IMG/VR virus record: IMGVR_UViG_3300032294_001228
Span: 1 to 64,000 of that record
Length of the DNA: 64,000 bases
Strand: one strand, 5' to 3'
From: a virus
In this document: one piece after another, positions 30,272 to 40,844 of the stretch
Numbering within the stretch: position 1 is the stretch's first letter
How the letters are laid out: every line of letters begins with the position of its first letter
Notes under the pieces: model-generated
Database searches by the model: none
What the model was told of the DNA's origin: nothing
The model's input: the letters and a program-made list of their open reading frames with translations, nothing else
Made by a program: the position numbers and the translations under genes

Positions 30272-31411
30272 ATGACTAAACTACAGATACAAGAACGTGC
30301 ATTTTATGCAGACACAGTGAACGGCCAATTCCATAAAAGCCAATCACACTATGTTAATCTTGCCCAGCGTCTCCGTGAGAGTATCAATGGAGAATCTTGG
30401 AAAGAGATGACATTAGCTAATTCAATTGAATTATTTAAAAAGAATAATCCCAATAAAAAGAAATGGGAAGATTTTACCTTTTGTAAGAGCGTTACAACTA
30501 CACTAGATAAAATCGATATTGACATTACGTTGCAAAGATTACTAGACCTAATCCATGGTTGCAATATCATAGATCATTTTGCACAAGTACAGGTCATGCC
30601 AATCTGCGTTTACGAAGATGCTAATCGTCCCGGAAGATATGTCTGTTGGGATGGACAGCATACTGCCATAGTGCTGTACATTATCGCCACTAAGGTGTTA
30701 GGACTAGACTATAGTAAATGCCAAGTACCTATCGTTATCTATGCCAGCCATCAGAAAAGCGAAATGCGTGAATGTTTTATTAACCTTAATGGTGAATGGA
30801 AAAAACCATTGGACAATATCGACAAAGTACATCAAAAGATATTTGGTGTGCGTACCGATGGCAGTAAGAATCCAGAGTGGTTATTGATTAATGATAAACA
30901 AACTGCACTAGAAGGTTCTAAAATATTCCTAACACATCCTAAGTTTGGTGATAGCGATCAACCAGGAGCATATACTCGTTTAGATGAATTCTTAGACCCG
31001 CAGTATGATCTCAGTATCACACAGTATTTTGCCAAATATTTCTTTAGCGTTTGTCAAAGCAATCGTCCGATTCAACCTAAGGAAAGTTGGATGTTGTATG
31101 ATTATTTTAGGTATTGTAAGATAGCTAAAATCGAAGTGTCTGATCTATACATAGCAGGAGTGGCTAGAAGTCTACGCAAAGCATTCGATGATGACTTTGA
31201 TGCAACTGAGTTATATGATCGTGCAAAATGGTCTTATGCAGAATGGTTTAGAGACAATAAACCTAATCCAGACGGTACGCTTTGGGGCATTTCCTATCCA
31301 GAACAAAAGATTGGTTTAACTTTCTTAGTTAAACAGATAGCTAAAAACTTCGATGGTGCTATTCCTAAGATCAATCCTCTTTGGCCAGTTCCAAACGAAC
31401 ATTTATTCTAA
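30272..31411 (+). CDS. ParB/DGQHT-like protein
   Basis: The 379-aa protein has a ParB-like core: VMPICVYED, then RYVCWDGQHTAIVLYIIA at about residues 127-144. The DGQH motif is shared with ParB/sulfiredoxin-fold proteins and with DGQHR-type DndB-like proteins; the fold binds nucleotides. The long helical C terminus is not recognised. It is followed after one base by an HNH gene, so they may act together on DNA. Confidence 0.75.
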   Translation: MTKLQIQERAFYADTVNGQFHKSQSHYVNLAQRLRESINGESWKEMTLANSIELFKKNNPNKKKWEDFTFCKSVTTTLDKIDIDITLQRLLDLIHGCNIIDHFAQVQVMPICVYEDANRPGRYVCWDGQHTAIVLYIIATKVLGLDYSKCQVPIVIYASHQKSEMRECFINLNGEWKKPLDNIDKVHQKIFGVRTDGSKNPEWLLINDKQTALEGSKIFLTHPKFGDSDQPGAYTRLDEFLDPQYDLSITQYFAKYFFSVCQSNRPIQPKESWMLYDYFRYCKIAKIEVSDLYIAGVARSLRKAFDDDFDATELYDRAKWSYAEWFRDNKPNPDGTLWGISYPEQKIGLTFLVKQIAKNFDGAIPKINPLWPVPNEHLF

Positions 31412-31412
31412 C

Positions 31413-31910
31413 ATGACTGTTACCTTCCGTTTACCATCTCAAGATGTGCGTAAATCTGCTACTATACTTAAAAAGCAGATTGAGAACGATCTTAGATGTA
31501 AGTTAGAGGATTGTGATAATCCTCTGACCATGTTCACAGGTCCGGGTGCTAATCATCTGTGTAGAGATCATCAACTACAGCAGAGGGAATATGGCGGCAT
31601 GGGTCGGCATGATCGCCCTTGGACTTTCGCTCGAGAATGGTGCTGTGATTGGTGTGGGTATAGTCCAAAAGACGATCCGTGGTTTGAAAATCCCCCTATT
31701 CCATTTGATGATGAATTACACAAAGCCCGGGCAATGCGTAATACCCTGATCGCAGATCATATTGAACGTAAAGCAGATGGTGGCGGACATGGTAAAGACA
31801 ATATACAGACTCTTTGCCAAAACTGTAACGCTAAGAAAACTGCCCTACACAAAGATTATCAAAGATCAAAATACAACGATTTTATAGAACCACCAAAAGA
31901 CTTGACATAA
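31413..31910 (+). CDS. HNH endonuclease domain protein
   Basis: The 165-aa protein has two zinc-type CxxC pairs (WCCDWCGY and LCQNCNAKK) and the HNH core in IADHIERKADGGGHGKDNIQ. The His of ADHI, the Asn of KDNI and the closing CxxC fit the HNH order. ATG 31413 lies just after the previous stop; an upstream in-frame start at 31353 lies inside the ParB-like gene. It could be a free-standing homing endonuclease or a host-DNA nuclease. Confidence 0.85.
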   Translation: MTVTFRLPSQDVRKSATILKKQIENDLRCKLEDCDNPLTMFTGPGANHLCRDHQLQQREYGGMGRHDRPWTFAREWCCDWCGYSPKDDPWFENPPIPFDDELHKARAMRNTLIADHIERKADGGGHGKDNIQTLCQNCNAKKTALHKDYQRSKYNDFIEPPKDLT

Positions 31911-31931
31911 ATAATTCTGCTAGTGTATACT
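31902..31931 (+). promoter_or_regulatory. groESL promoter
   Basis: TTGACA (31902-31907), 18 bases, TATACT (31926-31931), overlapping the stop of the HNH gene. No CIRCE element is seen. Confidence 0.7.
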
Positions 31932-31936
31932 AGTTG

Positions 31937-31965
31937 TTTCGTGCCTATAATAGGGCGGAACGAAA
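31937..31965 (+). promoter_or_regulatory. 5'-terminal hairpin in the groESL leader
   Basis: TTTCGT (31937-31942) pairs with ACGAAA (31960-31965), and GCC/GGC inside can extend the stem. It begins at the predicted transcript start, so it may protect the 5' end or respond to temperature. AGGAG follows downstream of it. Confidence 0.5.
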
Positions 31966-31996
31966 ATTTTATTTGCTTAATTAGGAGAAATAAACA

Positions 31997-33924
<1,928 letters not shown>

Positions 33925-33948
33925 TTAACTACCCAGTTAATTCTACTA

Positions 33949-33978
33949 AAATAGGGCCTACCTGGCCCTATTATTTTG
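33949..33978 (+). terminator. Rho-independent terminator of groESL
   Basis: AATAGGGCC (33950-33958) pairs with GGCCCTATT (33964-33972), followed by ATTTT. Confidence 0.85.
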
Positions 33979-33988
33979 ACTATGGTTG

Positions 33989-33996
33989 TATAAATA
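33989..33996 (+). promoter_or_regulatory. Late promoter motif of the fibre cluster
   Basis: TATAAATA. The expected start is near 34002, giving a 29-base leader with TAGGGGAA before the ATG at 34031. Confidence 0.65.
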
Positions 33997-34030
33997 CTAT
34001 ATCAATGCTATTATAGGGGAATATGGAACC

Positions 34031-35464
34031 ATGGCAAACACAAATTTCGTAGTACATAACGGTCTAACGGTTGGACCTCTAACAATCGACGCAACAACCG
34101 GAAACATAGTCACAACCGGTAGTATTTCTGGTGCTTTTATCGGAATATCATCTGATCAAATTAGTAATGGTGGGAGTAATGTAAGAGTCACAGCTGATTG
34201 GGTTAATGTAAGTGTCAAAGGGTCAAATGTATTATCAGTAGGTAGTTTGTTTACATCACTGAATGCAGGTTACTTAAACATAGGCGGTAACGTATTAGCT
34301 ACTACAGGTAGCTTTGGTGCAGTTAATTCAACTGGATTCATTAACACCACAGCCAATATTTCGGGTGCAGTAATTAATGCAGGAACATTAAATGCTACTG
34401 GAACTACAACTTTAGCTGCAGTTAATTCAACTGGATTTATCAATACCACAGCCAATATTTCGGGTGCAGTAATTAATGCAGGTAGTGTTCAGTCAGCTGG
34501 CATGCTAAGAGCAAATAGTACAGCGGCTGCTAGTTCAGCTACAACTGGTGCTATTGTCACTGCCGGCGGTATAGGAGTACTTAGGGACTCGGTATTTGGT
34601 GGTAACGTAACCATCGACGGTAATTTATTTGTTAATGGCAATACATCGGTGTTTAATACCAACAACGTAAACATTAACGATAGCATAATTTTCCTAGCAG
34701 ATAATAACACTGGTGATACTTTAGACATAGGTATCGTTAGCTCATTTACTAACCCAGGTTATCAACACACTGGGTTTGTACGCGATGCTACCGATGGTAT
34801 CTGGAAATTATTTGCTAACGTAGTGGCTGAACCAACTACCACAGTAGATTTCACTAATGCTACATATAGCCCGCTACGTATTGGCGCACTAACTTCTACT
34901 CAAGTTAACACTACAGGTAATGTGTTGGCCGCTGCAGGGGTGTTTAGTGGGCTAACAGTAAATGGTAACGTCACTGTTACCTCAGCTTACGTTATGCCTT
35001 CAGCTAATGCTGCATCAAGCATCGGAACTTCAGCATCGAGATGGAATTTCATTTTCGGGGTTAACGGTAACTTCTTAAGTGTTAATGCTAACTATGCTGA
35101 CTTGGCAGAAAAATATCTAGCTGATGCGGCGTACGAGCCAGGTACTGTATTGATGTTTGGTGGTGACCAAGAAGTAACAGAATGTACACATGACATGTGC
35201 CCACGTGTAGCTGGTGTTGTTTCTACTAATCCAGCTTACTTGATGAATCAAGGACTTGAAGGAGATCACACAGTAGAACTAGCACTTACAGGTCGAGTTC
35301 CAACTAAGGTCACAGGCACCGTACAGAAAGGTGATATGATGGTATCAGCAGGTAACGGTCGAGCACGTGCAGAAGCTAATCCACATGTTGGATCTGTAAT
35401 TGGTAAAGCCTTAGAAAATTCCGAAGGTGACGCAGTTATCGAAGTAGTCGTTGGTAAACATTAA
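34031..35464 (+). CDS. Tail fibre protein
   Basis: The 477-aa protein is built of short beta repeats (GNVLATTGSF and NSTGFINTT types) typical of trimeric fibres. Its C-terminal 120 residues (NYADLAEKYLADAAYEPGTV onward, including VAGVVSTNPAYLMN and LTGRVPTKVTG) are shared with the next fibre and many marine phage fibres. ATG 34031 is preferred over an in-frame upstream start because a promoter and ribosome site lie between. It is probably a receptor-binding or short tail fibre. Confidence 0.87.
   Translation: MANTNFVVHNGLTVGPLTIDATTGNIVTTGSISGAFIGISSDQISNGGSNVRVTADWVNVSVKGSNVLSVGSLFTSLNAGYLNIGGNVLATTGSFGAVNSTGFINTTANISGAVINAGTLNATGTTTLAAVNSTGFINTTANISGAVINAGSVQSAGMLRANSTAAASSATTGAIVTAGGIGVLRDSVFGGNVTIDGNLFVNGNTSVFNTNNVNINDSIIFLADNNTGDTLDIGIVSSFTNPGYQHTGFVRDATDGIWKLFANVVAEPTTTVDFTNATYSPLRIGALTSTQVNTTGNVLAAAGVFSGLTVNGNVTVTSAYVMPSANAASSIGTSASRWNFIFGVNGNFLSVNANYADLAEKYLADAAYEPGTVLMFGGDQEVTECTHDMCPRVAGVVSTNPAYLMNQGLEGDHTVELALTGRVPTKVTGTVQKGDMMVSAGNGRARAEANPHVGSVIGKALENSEGDAVIEVVVGKH
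34319..34482 (+). repeat. Two direct 65-bp copies, 99 bp apart
   Basis: The 65-bp units at 34319-34383 and 34418-34482 differ at only a few bases and encode the same segment (AVNSTGFINTTANISGAVIN). The period of 99 bp is 33 residues, so the fibre gained one repeat unit recently. Confidence 0.85.
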
Positions 35465-35482
35465 TTTTACTTAATAAAAACT

Positions 35483-35507
35483 TAGGACCTTCGGGTCCTA
35501 TTTTTTT
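35483..35507 (+). terminator. Rho-independent terminator with TTCG loop
   Basis: TAGGACC (35483-35489) pairs with GGTCCTA (35494-35500) around a TTCG tetraloop, followed by seven T. Confidence 0.88.
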
Positions 35508-35515
35508 GATAAATA
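35508..35515 (+). promoter_or_regulatory. Late promoter motif
   Basis: TGATAAATA overlaps the terminator's T tract. Transcription would start near 35521, 21 bases before the ATG at 35542. Confidence 0.55.
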
Positions 35516-35541
35516 CACTAAACCTTTATTAAGAGATATCA

Positions 35542-38343
35542 ATGTCATCATTGACCAAAGTTAAATTAAACAACATCGACACTAGTGTTACGTTTATTTA
35601 CGATCCACTTGTATTATTAAATTACGGCTCTACATTAGCCAATACTGATATTGGCTTTGTATTCAACCGAGACGGCGGCATATCATCTAACGTGGCTTTA
35701 TATTGGAATGAAACCACAGATAGAGTTACTATTGCATATACATCAGCATCTGGATTACCTAACAGTAATGTAACTATTACTAAAATGGCCAACGTGGCCG
35801 CTGATTGGTATTTTGGCAACCTAGCAGGCGGTACTACAAATACTGTTTGGGTTTCAGCCAACGTATTGCCCACAGCCAACGCATTTTATAATTTTGGTAG
35901 TCCCACACAGCGATGGAACGTGGGATACTTTGCTGCTACAACATTAGATCTAGGTGGTAGTCAAATTTCAGTAGATCCTACCAATGGATTTAAATTCACA
36001 GTTGGCAGTACCGGTACTCCTATATATCTGGCTTCAAATGGTGCTTTATCTGGTACTACATTATCTACATCGGGCACTATCTCAGCAGACGGTGCGATTA
36101 ACACCAAAGCCAATGTCTTAGCCAGCCAAGTATCAGCAGGTTCTATAGTAACTACAGGTGTAGTAAATGCTGGTGGTAATGTACTAGCAAGTACAGGTAT
36201 ATTCAATTTATTAGATGTTAACGGTAACGTTGAAATAGGTAGTGTGGGCACACCTGGTGCTGGCCATAGTATTATTGGCAACATAGTGCAATCGGGTGCA
36301 GGTACAATATTTTTTAATACCCCCGGCAATATCTTAGCACAAACAGCCAACGTAGGTCAAATTGGTGTTGTAAATAACCTGGTAGTTGGACAATCAACCT
36401 TCGTTGGTGAATTGTTTGTTACTACACGTGCAGGTGATGAGGGCGGACAACTTAACCTTGCTCCTGCTGTGACTAATAATACCTTAGTCGGCAATGTTGT
36501 AATTGATGTATTTCAAAATCGTTTGAGAATTTTTGAAAGTGGTGGCACTAATCGAGGTGGATACTTTGATATTTCCAGTCTTGCTACCAGTGCGGGTACA
36601 AATTTTGGCGCCGGCGGTGGCGGTGGTGGCAGCAATTATGGCAATGCTAACGTAGCACAATACTTGCCTACATACACAGGTACCATTGGTGCTAGTTTAA
36701 TCAATTCAACTGGTAACATATTGGCCACTGGTGCTGTATTAAATGCACTAACAGTCAACGGTAATGAATCAGTTACCGGTTTCTTGAATGTAACTGGTAA
36801 CATTATTGCTCTTACTGCTGATGTAGGCGGCATAGAAGCGACTGGTGTAATTTACGCCAACAGTACAATACAGTCAAGTACAATTACCAATGGTGCTTTG
36901 GTAGTTGCAGGAGGGGTAGGAATATCCAGAGATGTACATATTGGTGGAAATCTAACTGTCAATGGTAATGTGTTTGTCAATGGTAACACTGTCACTATTA
37001 ATGCCAATAATTTGACCATCAATGACGGCATGATTTTTCTAGCAGAGGACAACCCTGCTGATACTATAGACCTTGGTTTTATAGGTCATTATACCAGTCC
37101 CACATTACTACACGCTGGATTCGTCCGTGATGCCACTGATGGCGTTTGGAAACTATTCACTAATGTAGCACCAAATCCAACTACTACAGTTGATTTCACT
37201 AATGCTATCTATAGTCCACTATATCTAGGATCTCTAACAGCAGTCGGTAACGTATTGTCTACAGGTCTGAGAGTATTTGGTAATACTAGTATTGGTCTAG
37301 CTGGTGCTGTTAGCGGTCAATTCCATACAGTAGTAGGTAATATCACACAAACATCAAGTGGTGGTGCGGTTTATATCAACACCACAGGTAACGTGTTAGC
37401 AACTGCTGGTGTATTTAATGGTTTAACTGTTAATGGTGGTATCACATCAACTGGATTTATCAACACAAGTGGTAACGTAAGCGGAGCCGTGGTCAATGCA
37501 GGTGTAGTTAACTCAACTGGTAATGTCCTAGCTACCACTGGTAGATTTAACAACGTCACCGTCAATACAGGCAACATCAATGCAGTTGGTGGGTTTTTCG
37601 TAGGTAATGGGTTTTTCCTAACTGGTATAGTATCAGGTGGAGGTGGTGGTGGTGGCTTTGTTTATACTGTTAGTGCTAGCCCTCCTGTAACATCAAATGC
37701 AGGTGACGTATGGTATGATTCTGGTACTGATACTCTTTTCCAACGTATCAACGACGGTACTAACACTGTTTGGGTAGACGTTGCAGGTCTTCCATTAAAT
37801 ATTAACACAGTAGTTCAAGGCACTAGCCTAAGTGTTACAGGTGCTGGTACTGTGTTAGGTAATTTAAGCACAGGAAATGTGATACCAGTAACCAGCAATG
37901 TTTTTTCGTTAGGATCAAGTAGTAATTGGTATAGCAGAATCTGGGGCCAGGCAGTTAATGCTCTTTATGCTGACTTGGCAGAAAAATATTCCGGAGATGC
38001 TGACTATGATTCAGGTACCGTGGTTATTTTTGGTGGCATCGCAGAAGTCACAAAATCAGTTAATTCTCATGATCCAGCTATAGCTGGTGTTGTTTCTACT
38101 AATCCAGCTTATCTAATGAATTCTAATCAAGAAGGGATAAGCGTGGCACTGACCGGAAGAGTGCCCTGCTGGGTCAAAGGTCCAATAAATAAAGGTGATC
38201 GTGTAGTTTCTAGTGACATTCCTGGTGTAGGTGAAAAATTAAATCTTGACAAATATCAACCAGGCTGTATTATAGGTAAAAGTTTAGAATCATTGAATAA
38301 TGATGAAATTAAAAAAATTGAAGTTGTTGTAGGAAGAATATAA
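35542..38343 (+). CDS. Long tail fibre protein
   Basis: The 933-aa protein is mostly beta repeats (GNVLASTGIF, TVNGN, FVNGNT), with glycine hinges (GAGGGGGGSN near residue 360; GGGGGGGF near 700). A block from about GGVGISRDVHIGG to TVDFTNAIYSPL is shared with the previous fibre. The C-terminal domain (ALYADLAEKYSGDADYDSGT onward) is the same family as in the previous fibre. It is likely a long fibre with hinge regions. The gene continues directly into the S74 gene. Confidence 0.87.
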   Translation: MSSLTKVKLNNIDTSVTFIYDPLVLLNYGSTLANTDIGFVFNRDGGISSNVALYWNETTDRVTIAYTSASGLPNSNVTITKMANVAADWYFGNLAGGTTNTVWVSANVLPTANAFYNFGSPTQRWNVGYFAATTLDLGGSQISVDPTNGFKFTVGSTGTPIYLASNGALSGTTLSTSGTISADGAINTKANVLASQVSAGSIVTTGVVNAGGNVLASTGIFNLLDVNGNVEIGSVGTPGAGHSIIGNIVQSGAGTIFFNTPGNILAQTANVGQIGVVNNLVVGQSTFVGELFVTTRAGDEGGQLNLAPAVTNNTLVGNVVIDVFQNRLRIFESGGTNRGGYFDISSLATSAGTNFGAGGGGGGSNYGNANVAQYLPTYTGTIGASLINSTGNILATGAVLNALTVNGNESVTGFLNVTGNIIALTADVGGIEATGVIYANSTIQSSTITNGALVVAGGVGISRDVHIGGNLTVNGNVFVNGNTVTINANNLTINDGMIFLAEDNPADTIDLGFIGHYTSPTLLHAGFVRDATDGVWKLFTNVAPNPTTTVDFTNAIYSPLYLGSLTAVGNVLSTGLRVFGNTSIGLAGAVSGQFHTVVGNITQTSSGGAVYINTTGNVLATAGVFNGLTVNGGITSTGFINTSGNVSGAVVNAGVVNSTGNVLATTGRFNNVTVNTGNINAVGGFFVGNGFFLTGIVSGGGGGGGFVYTVSASPPVTSNAGDVWYDSGTDTLFQRINDGTNTVWVDVAGLPLNINTVVQGTSLSVTGAGTVLGNLSTGNVIPVTSNVFSLGSSSNWYSRIWGQAVNALYADLAEKYSGDADYDSGTVVIFGGIAEVTKSVNSHDPAIAGVVSTNPAYLMNSNQEGISVALTGRVPCWVKGPINKGDRVVSSDIPGVGEKLNLDKYQPGCIIGKSLESLNNDEIKKIEVVVGRI

Positions 38344-38346
38344 TAT

Positions 38347-39078
38347 ATGGCATTTCCAAGTGGTCCTAGTAATGGGCAAGTCGCTACTGTAGGTGGTATA
38401 ACCTATATTTACAACAGTACCAAAGGTGCTTGGGTAAGAACTACTAGTAGCGGCACCAATCTTACCGCTAATAGTATTAACATTGGTTCAGGTGCTACGA
38501 GTACAACAACCACAACAGGTGCAGTGATAGTTACTGGTGGTGTAGGAGTTGGCGGTAACATAAATGCCGGTGGTACTGTCACAGCTGCTACACTAGTGGG
38601 TAATTTTACAGGCAGTATTTCATCAAGTCAGGTTACTACTGCATTAGGATATACTCCTCTTAGTGCTGTTCCAAATGCTAGTACACAAGTATCAAGTCTG
38701 GGTGTAGGTACAGCCGCAAGTGGAACCACAGGTGAGATACGTGCCACTAATAATATCACAGCCTACTTTGCATCTGATGCTAGATTTAAAGAAAACATAC
38801 AAGAAGTAGACAATGCATTAGATAAGGTATGCGCCATTGGATCTAAAACCTTTGATTGGTCTGAGGAATACATAAAGGCACACGGTGGCACTGACGGCTA
38901 CTTTGTACAAAAATCGGACTTTGGGGTCGTGGCGCAAGATGTGCAAGCAGTGTTTCCACAGGCAGTAAGAGTTAGGGTAGATGGCACTCTGGCTGTAGAT
39001 TATGAAAAATTAGCCACACTTGCTTTTGGAGCGATTAAAGAATTAGTAAAACGTATTGAACTATTGGAATCAAAATAA
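38347..39078 (+). CDS. Fibre protein with S74 intramolecular chaperone domain
   Basis: The 243-aa protein has a short beta-rich fibre part and a C-terminal Peptidase_S74 domain starting SDARFKENIQEVDNAL (about residue 140), with FGVVAQDVQAVFPQAV and a terminal coiled coil. S74 domains trimerise fibres and then cut themselves off; the Ser of the SDAR motif is the usual cleavage site. Its stop overlaps the next start by one base. Confidence 0.9.
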   Translation: MAFPSGPSNGQVATVGGITYIYNSTKGAWVRTTSSGTNLTANSINIGSGATSTTTTTGAVIVTGGVGVGGNINAGGTVTAATLVGNFTGSISSSQVTTALGYTPLSAVPNASTQVSSLGVGTAASGTTGEIRATNNITAYFASDARFKENIQEVDNALDKVCAIGSKTFDWSEEYIKAHGGTDGYFVQKSDFGVVAQDVQAVFPQAVRVRVDGTLAVDYEKLATLAFGAIKELVKRIELLESK

Positions 39079-40121
39079 TGGCAACAGAGACCAGTGGAGA
39101 AATTGGCATAGTCAATGCAACTGCTAGTCGAAATCTCAGTGTTCAGATTGGCATAGCTAATGGTACTCAAATTGATTTAAACAATGCTGACCTTCGAACC
39201 TTAGCTGGAATACCAACTTTGGGCGCGGTTATAAGTTTTAGTTCATTCTACAGCAAACCGGCAGTTGGACAAAATGAATATACAACTCCAGGTACATATT
39301 CCTGGGTAGCCCCTGTTGGTGTAACCGCAGTGTCTGTTGTTTGCGTTGGTGGCGGTGGTGGCCCTAACGCCAACTCTAGCGGTGCATCGGCTGGTGGCGG
39401 AGGTGGCCTTGGTTGGAGGAATAATATTGCAGTAACCCCTAAAGTGGGATATACCGTAACAGTTGGCAGTGGTGGTACAAGAGCAACATCGGGCACAGCT
39501 GGAGCAGGTGGTGATAGTTTTTTCATAAACACTTCAACAGTCAGAGGCGGTGGCGGAGGTGGTGGTACATCAGCCAGCAATACTGGCGGAGCTGGTGGAA
39601 CGTTTACTGGTGACGGTGGTGGTAATGGTGGTAATGGTGGCGGTCGAAATGGGTCGACTGCACAAGCTGGTGGCGGTGGCGGTGCAGGTGGTTACGCTGG
39701 TGCAGGTGGTAATGGTAGTGACGGTACAAATAATGGTACCGGCAGTGCGGGTTCAGGTGGCGGTGGCGGTGGTGGAGGTGGTTGCGGTACATCAGACACT
39801 GGTGGTTCAGGTGGTGGTGTTGGACTGTTAGGTCAAGGTAGTAACGGTGCAAAAGGGGCATCAACTACCGCAGATGGTCGCGGAGGATTCGGTGGGTCAG
39901 GTGGTAGCAATGCCAGCCTGGCCAGTACTTCTACCACAGCAGAGAACATATACGGCACTGGATCTCCATCAACCCCGGGAGCTTTTGGCGGCGGAGGTTC
40001 AGGATCTGATAACCCCGGTACAGCTGAACAATCCAACGGAGCCGGCGGTGCTGTGAGAATTATTTGGGGTAATGCAACCACTAGCAGATCTTTCCCTTCA
40101 ACTAATACAGGAAATTTATAA
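39078..40121 (+). CDS. Glycine-rich tail tip/adhesin protein
   Basis: The 347-aa protein starts with an ordinary N-terminal domain (about 1-60), then EYTTPGTYSWVAPVGVTAVS, then about 220 residues dominated by Gly runs with Ala/Ser/Asn, ending GGAVRIIWG. Glycine-rich domains of this kind form polyglycine-II bundles in fibre tips (for example gp38 of phage S16) and vary to change host range. The strong GGT/GGC bias produces long false ORFs on both strands. Confidence 0.87.
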   Translation: MATETSGEIGIVNATASRNLSVQIGIANGTQIDLNNADLRTLAGIPTLGAVISFSSFYSKPAVGQNEYTTPGTYSWVAPVGVTAVSVVCVGGGGGPNANSSGASAGGGGGLGWRNNIAVTPKVGYTVTVGSGGTRATSGTAGAGGDSFFINTSTVRGGGGGGGTSASNTGGAGGTFTGDGGGNGGNGGGRNGSTAQAGGGGGAGGYAGAGGNGSDGTNNGTGSAGSGGGGGGGGGCGTSDTGGSGGGVGLLGQGSNGAKGASTTADGRGGFGGSGGSNASLASTSTTAENIYGTGSPSTPGAFGGGGSGSDNPGTAEQSNGAGGAVRIIWGNATTSRSFPSTNTGNL

Positions 40122-40381
40122 TGGAAAATTTATGGATTGAAATTGTTAACGGTCAACCGGTTAATCATCCCTATTTAGAGTCAAATTTACTTGCGGGATA
40201 TCCTGAGTGGAATGGTGTTATTCCTACAGATCGATTCGCTCCATTTGTTCGAATCGAACCACCAGCAGATAAAATTGTGACTCGAGTAGAATATCAATTA
40301 GTCAACGGTGTTTGGACTGATGTATTTGAGTGTATCGATATACCAACTGTAGACTCGGAATCTAATTCGGATGATGTTTAA
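40121..40381 (+). CDS. Small fibre-cluster protein
   Basis: The 86-aa acidic product starts MENLWIEIVNGQPVNHPYLE and has a beta-rich middle. It lies immediately after the tip protein (TAATG) and may be a fibre assembly or chaperone factor, as genes in this position often are; the fold is not recognised. No clear terminator follows before the next promoter. Confidence 0.75.
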   Translation: MENLWIEIVNGQPVNHPYLESNLLAGYPEWNGVIPTDRFAPFVRIEPPADKIVTRVEYQLVNGVWTDVFECIDIPTVDSESNSDDV

Positions 40382-40409
40382 TTTTAAACATTAATCTTGC
40401 AAATTTTGC

Positions 40410-40438
40410 TTGACAAGTTAACCAAATGGCTGTATAAT
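40410..40438 (+). promoter_or_regulatory. Sigma70 promoter
   Basis: TTGACA (40410-40415), 17 bases, TATAAT (40433-40438). Predicted start 40445. Confidence 0.78.
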
Positions 40439-40469
40439 ACGCTTATAAACTAATAAGAAAGGCGTATTT

Positions 40470-40844
40470 TTGGAACAAGTTACAGTTAGAACACGCTTGT
40501 ATCAACCCAGTTATCACCGCGCAGATGCATACTGCGAACACGAAATTACAGGTGAAATCCTTAATACAATCAAATGGTTACAACCTGATGAAATAGCCAT
40601 CTCTAACCCCCAACACCCAAACGGATTCAGCATCTTACATAAGAAAAACATTTTATGGATCAAAGACTTACAAGGCCGTAAATCCACAGTTAAAATTGAC
40701 TCGGACTATAAGCAGTGGACTGTCCGAGGATCAAAAGGTAATGAATATCTTGTGATTCGCCAAAAAGGTCAGTATAATTGCTCGTGTCCAGGTTTCACAT
40801 ATCGTAAATCATGTCGTCATATCACAGAGGTAACCAATGAATAG
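40470..40844 (+). CDS. SWIM zinc-finger protein
   Basis: The 124-aa protein ends with a SWIM motif (CxC then CxH) in YNCSCPGFTYRKSCRH. SWIM fingers bind DNA or proteins. The start is TTG at 40470 (TTGGAACAAGTT) with AAGAAAGG upstream; no better ATG exists. It overlaps the DNA ligase gene by 8 bases, so the two may be partners, for example in targeting ligase to DNA ends. Confidence 0.82.
   Translation: MEQVTVRTRLYQPSYHRADAYCEHEITGEILNTIKWLQPDEIAISNPQHPNGFSILHKKNILWIKDLQGRKSTVKIDSDYKQWTVRGSKGNEYLVIRQKGQYNCSCPGFTYRKSCRHITEVTNE

Noticed and set aside
31917-31996. CIRCE operator upstream of groES
   Set aside because: The inverted repeat is TTTCGT...ACGAAA, not the TTAGCACTC-N9-GAGTGCTAA of CIRCE; kept only as a hairpin.
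39550-40081. Long frames in other phases of the glycine-rich gene
   Set aside because: The GGT/GGC repeats keep all frames open; the products are Val-rich, His/Leu-rich or Pro-rich low complexity.
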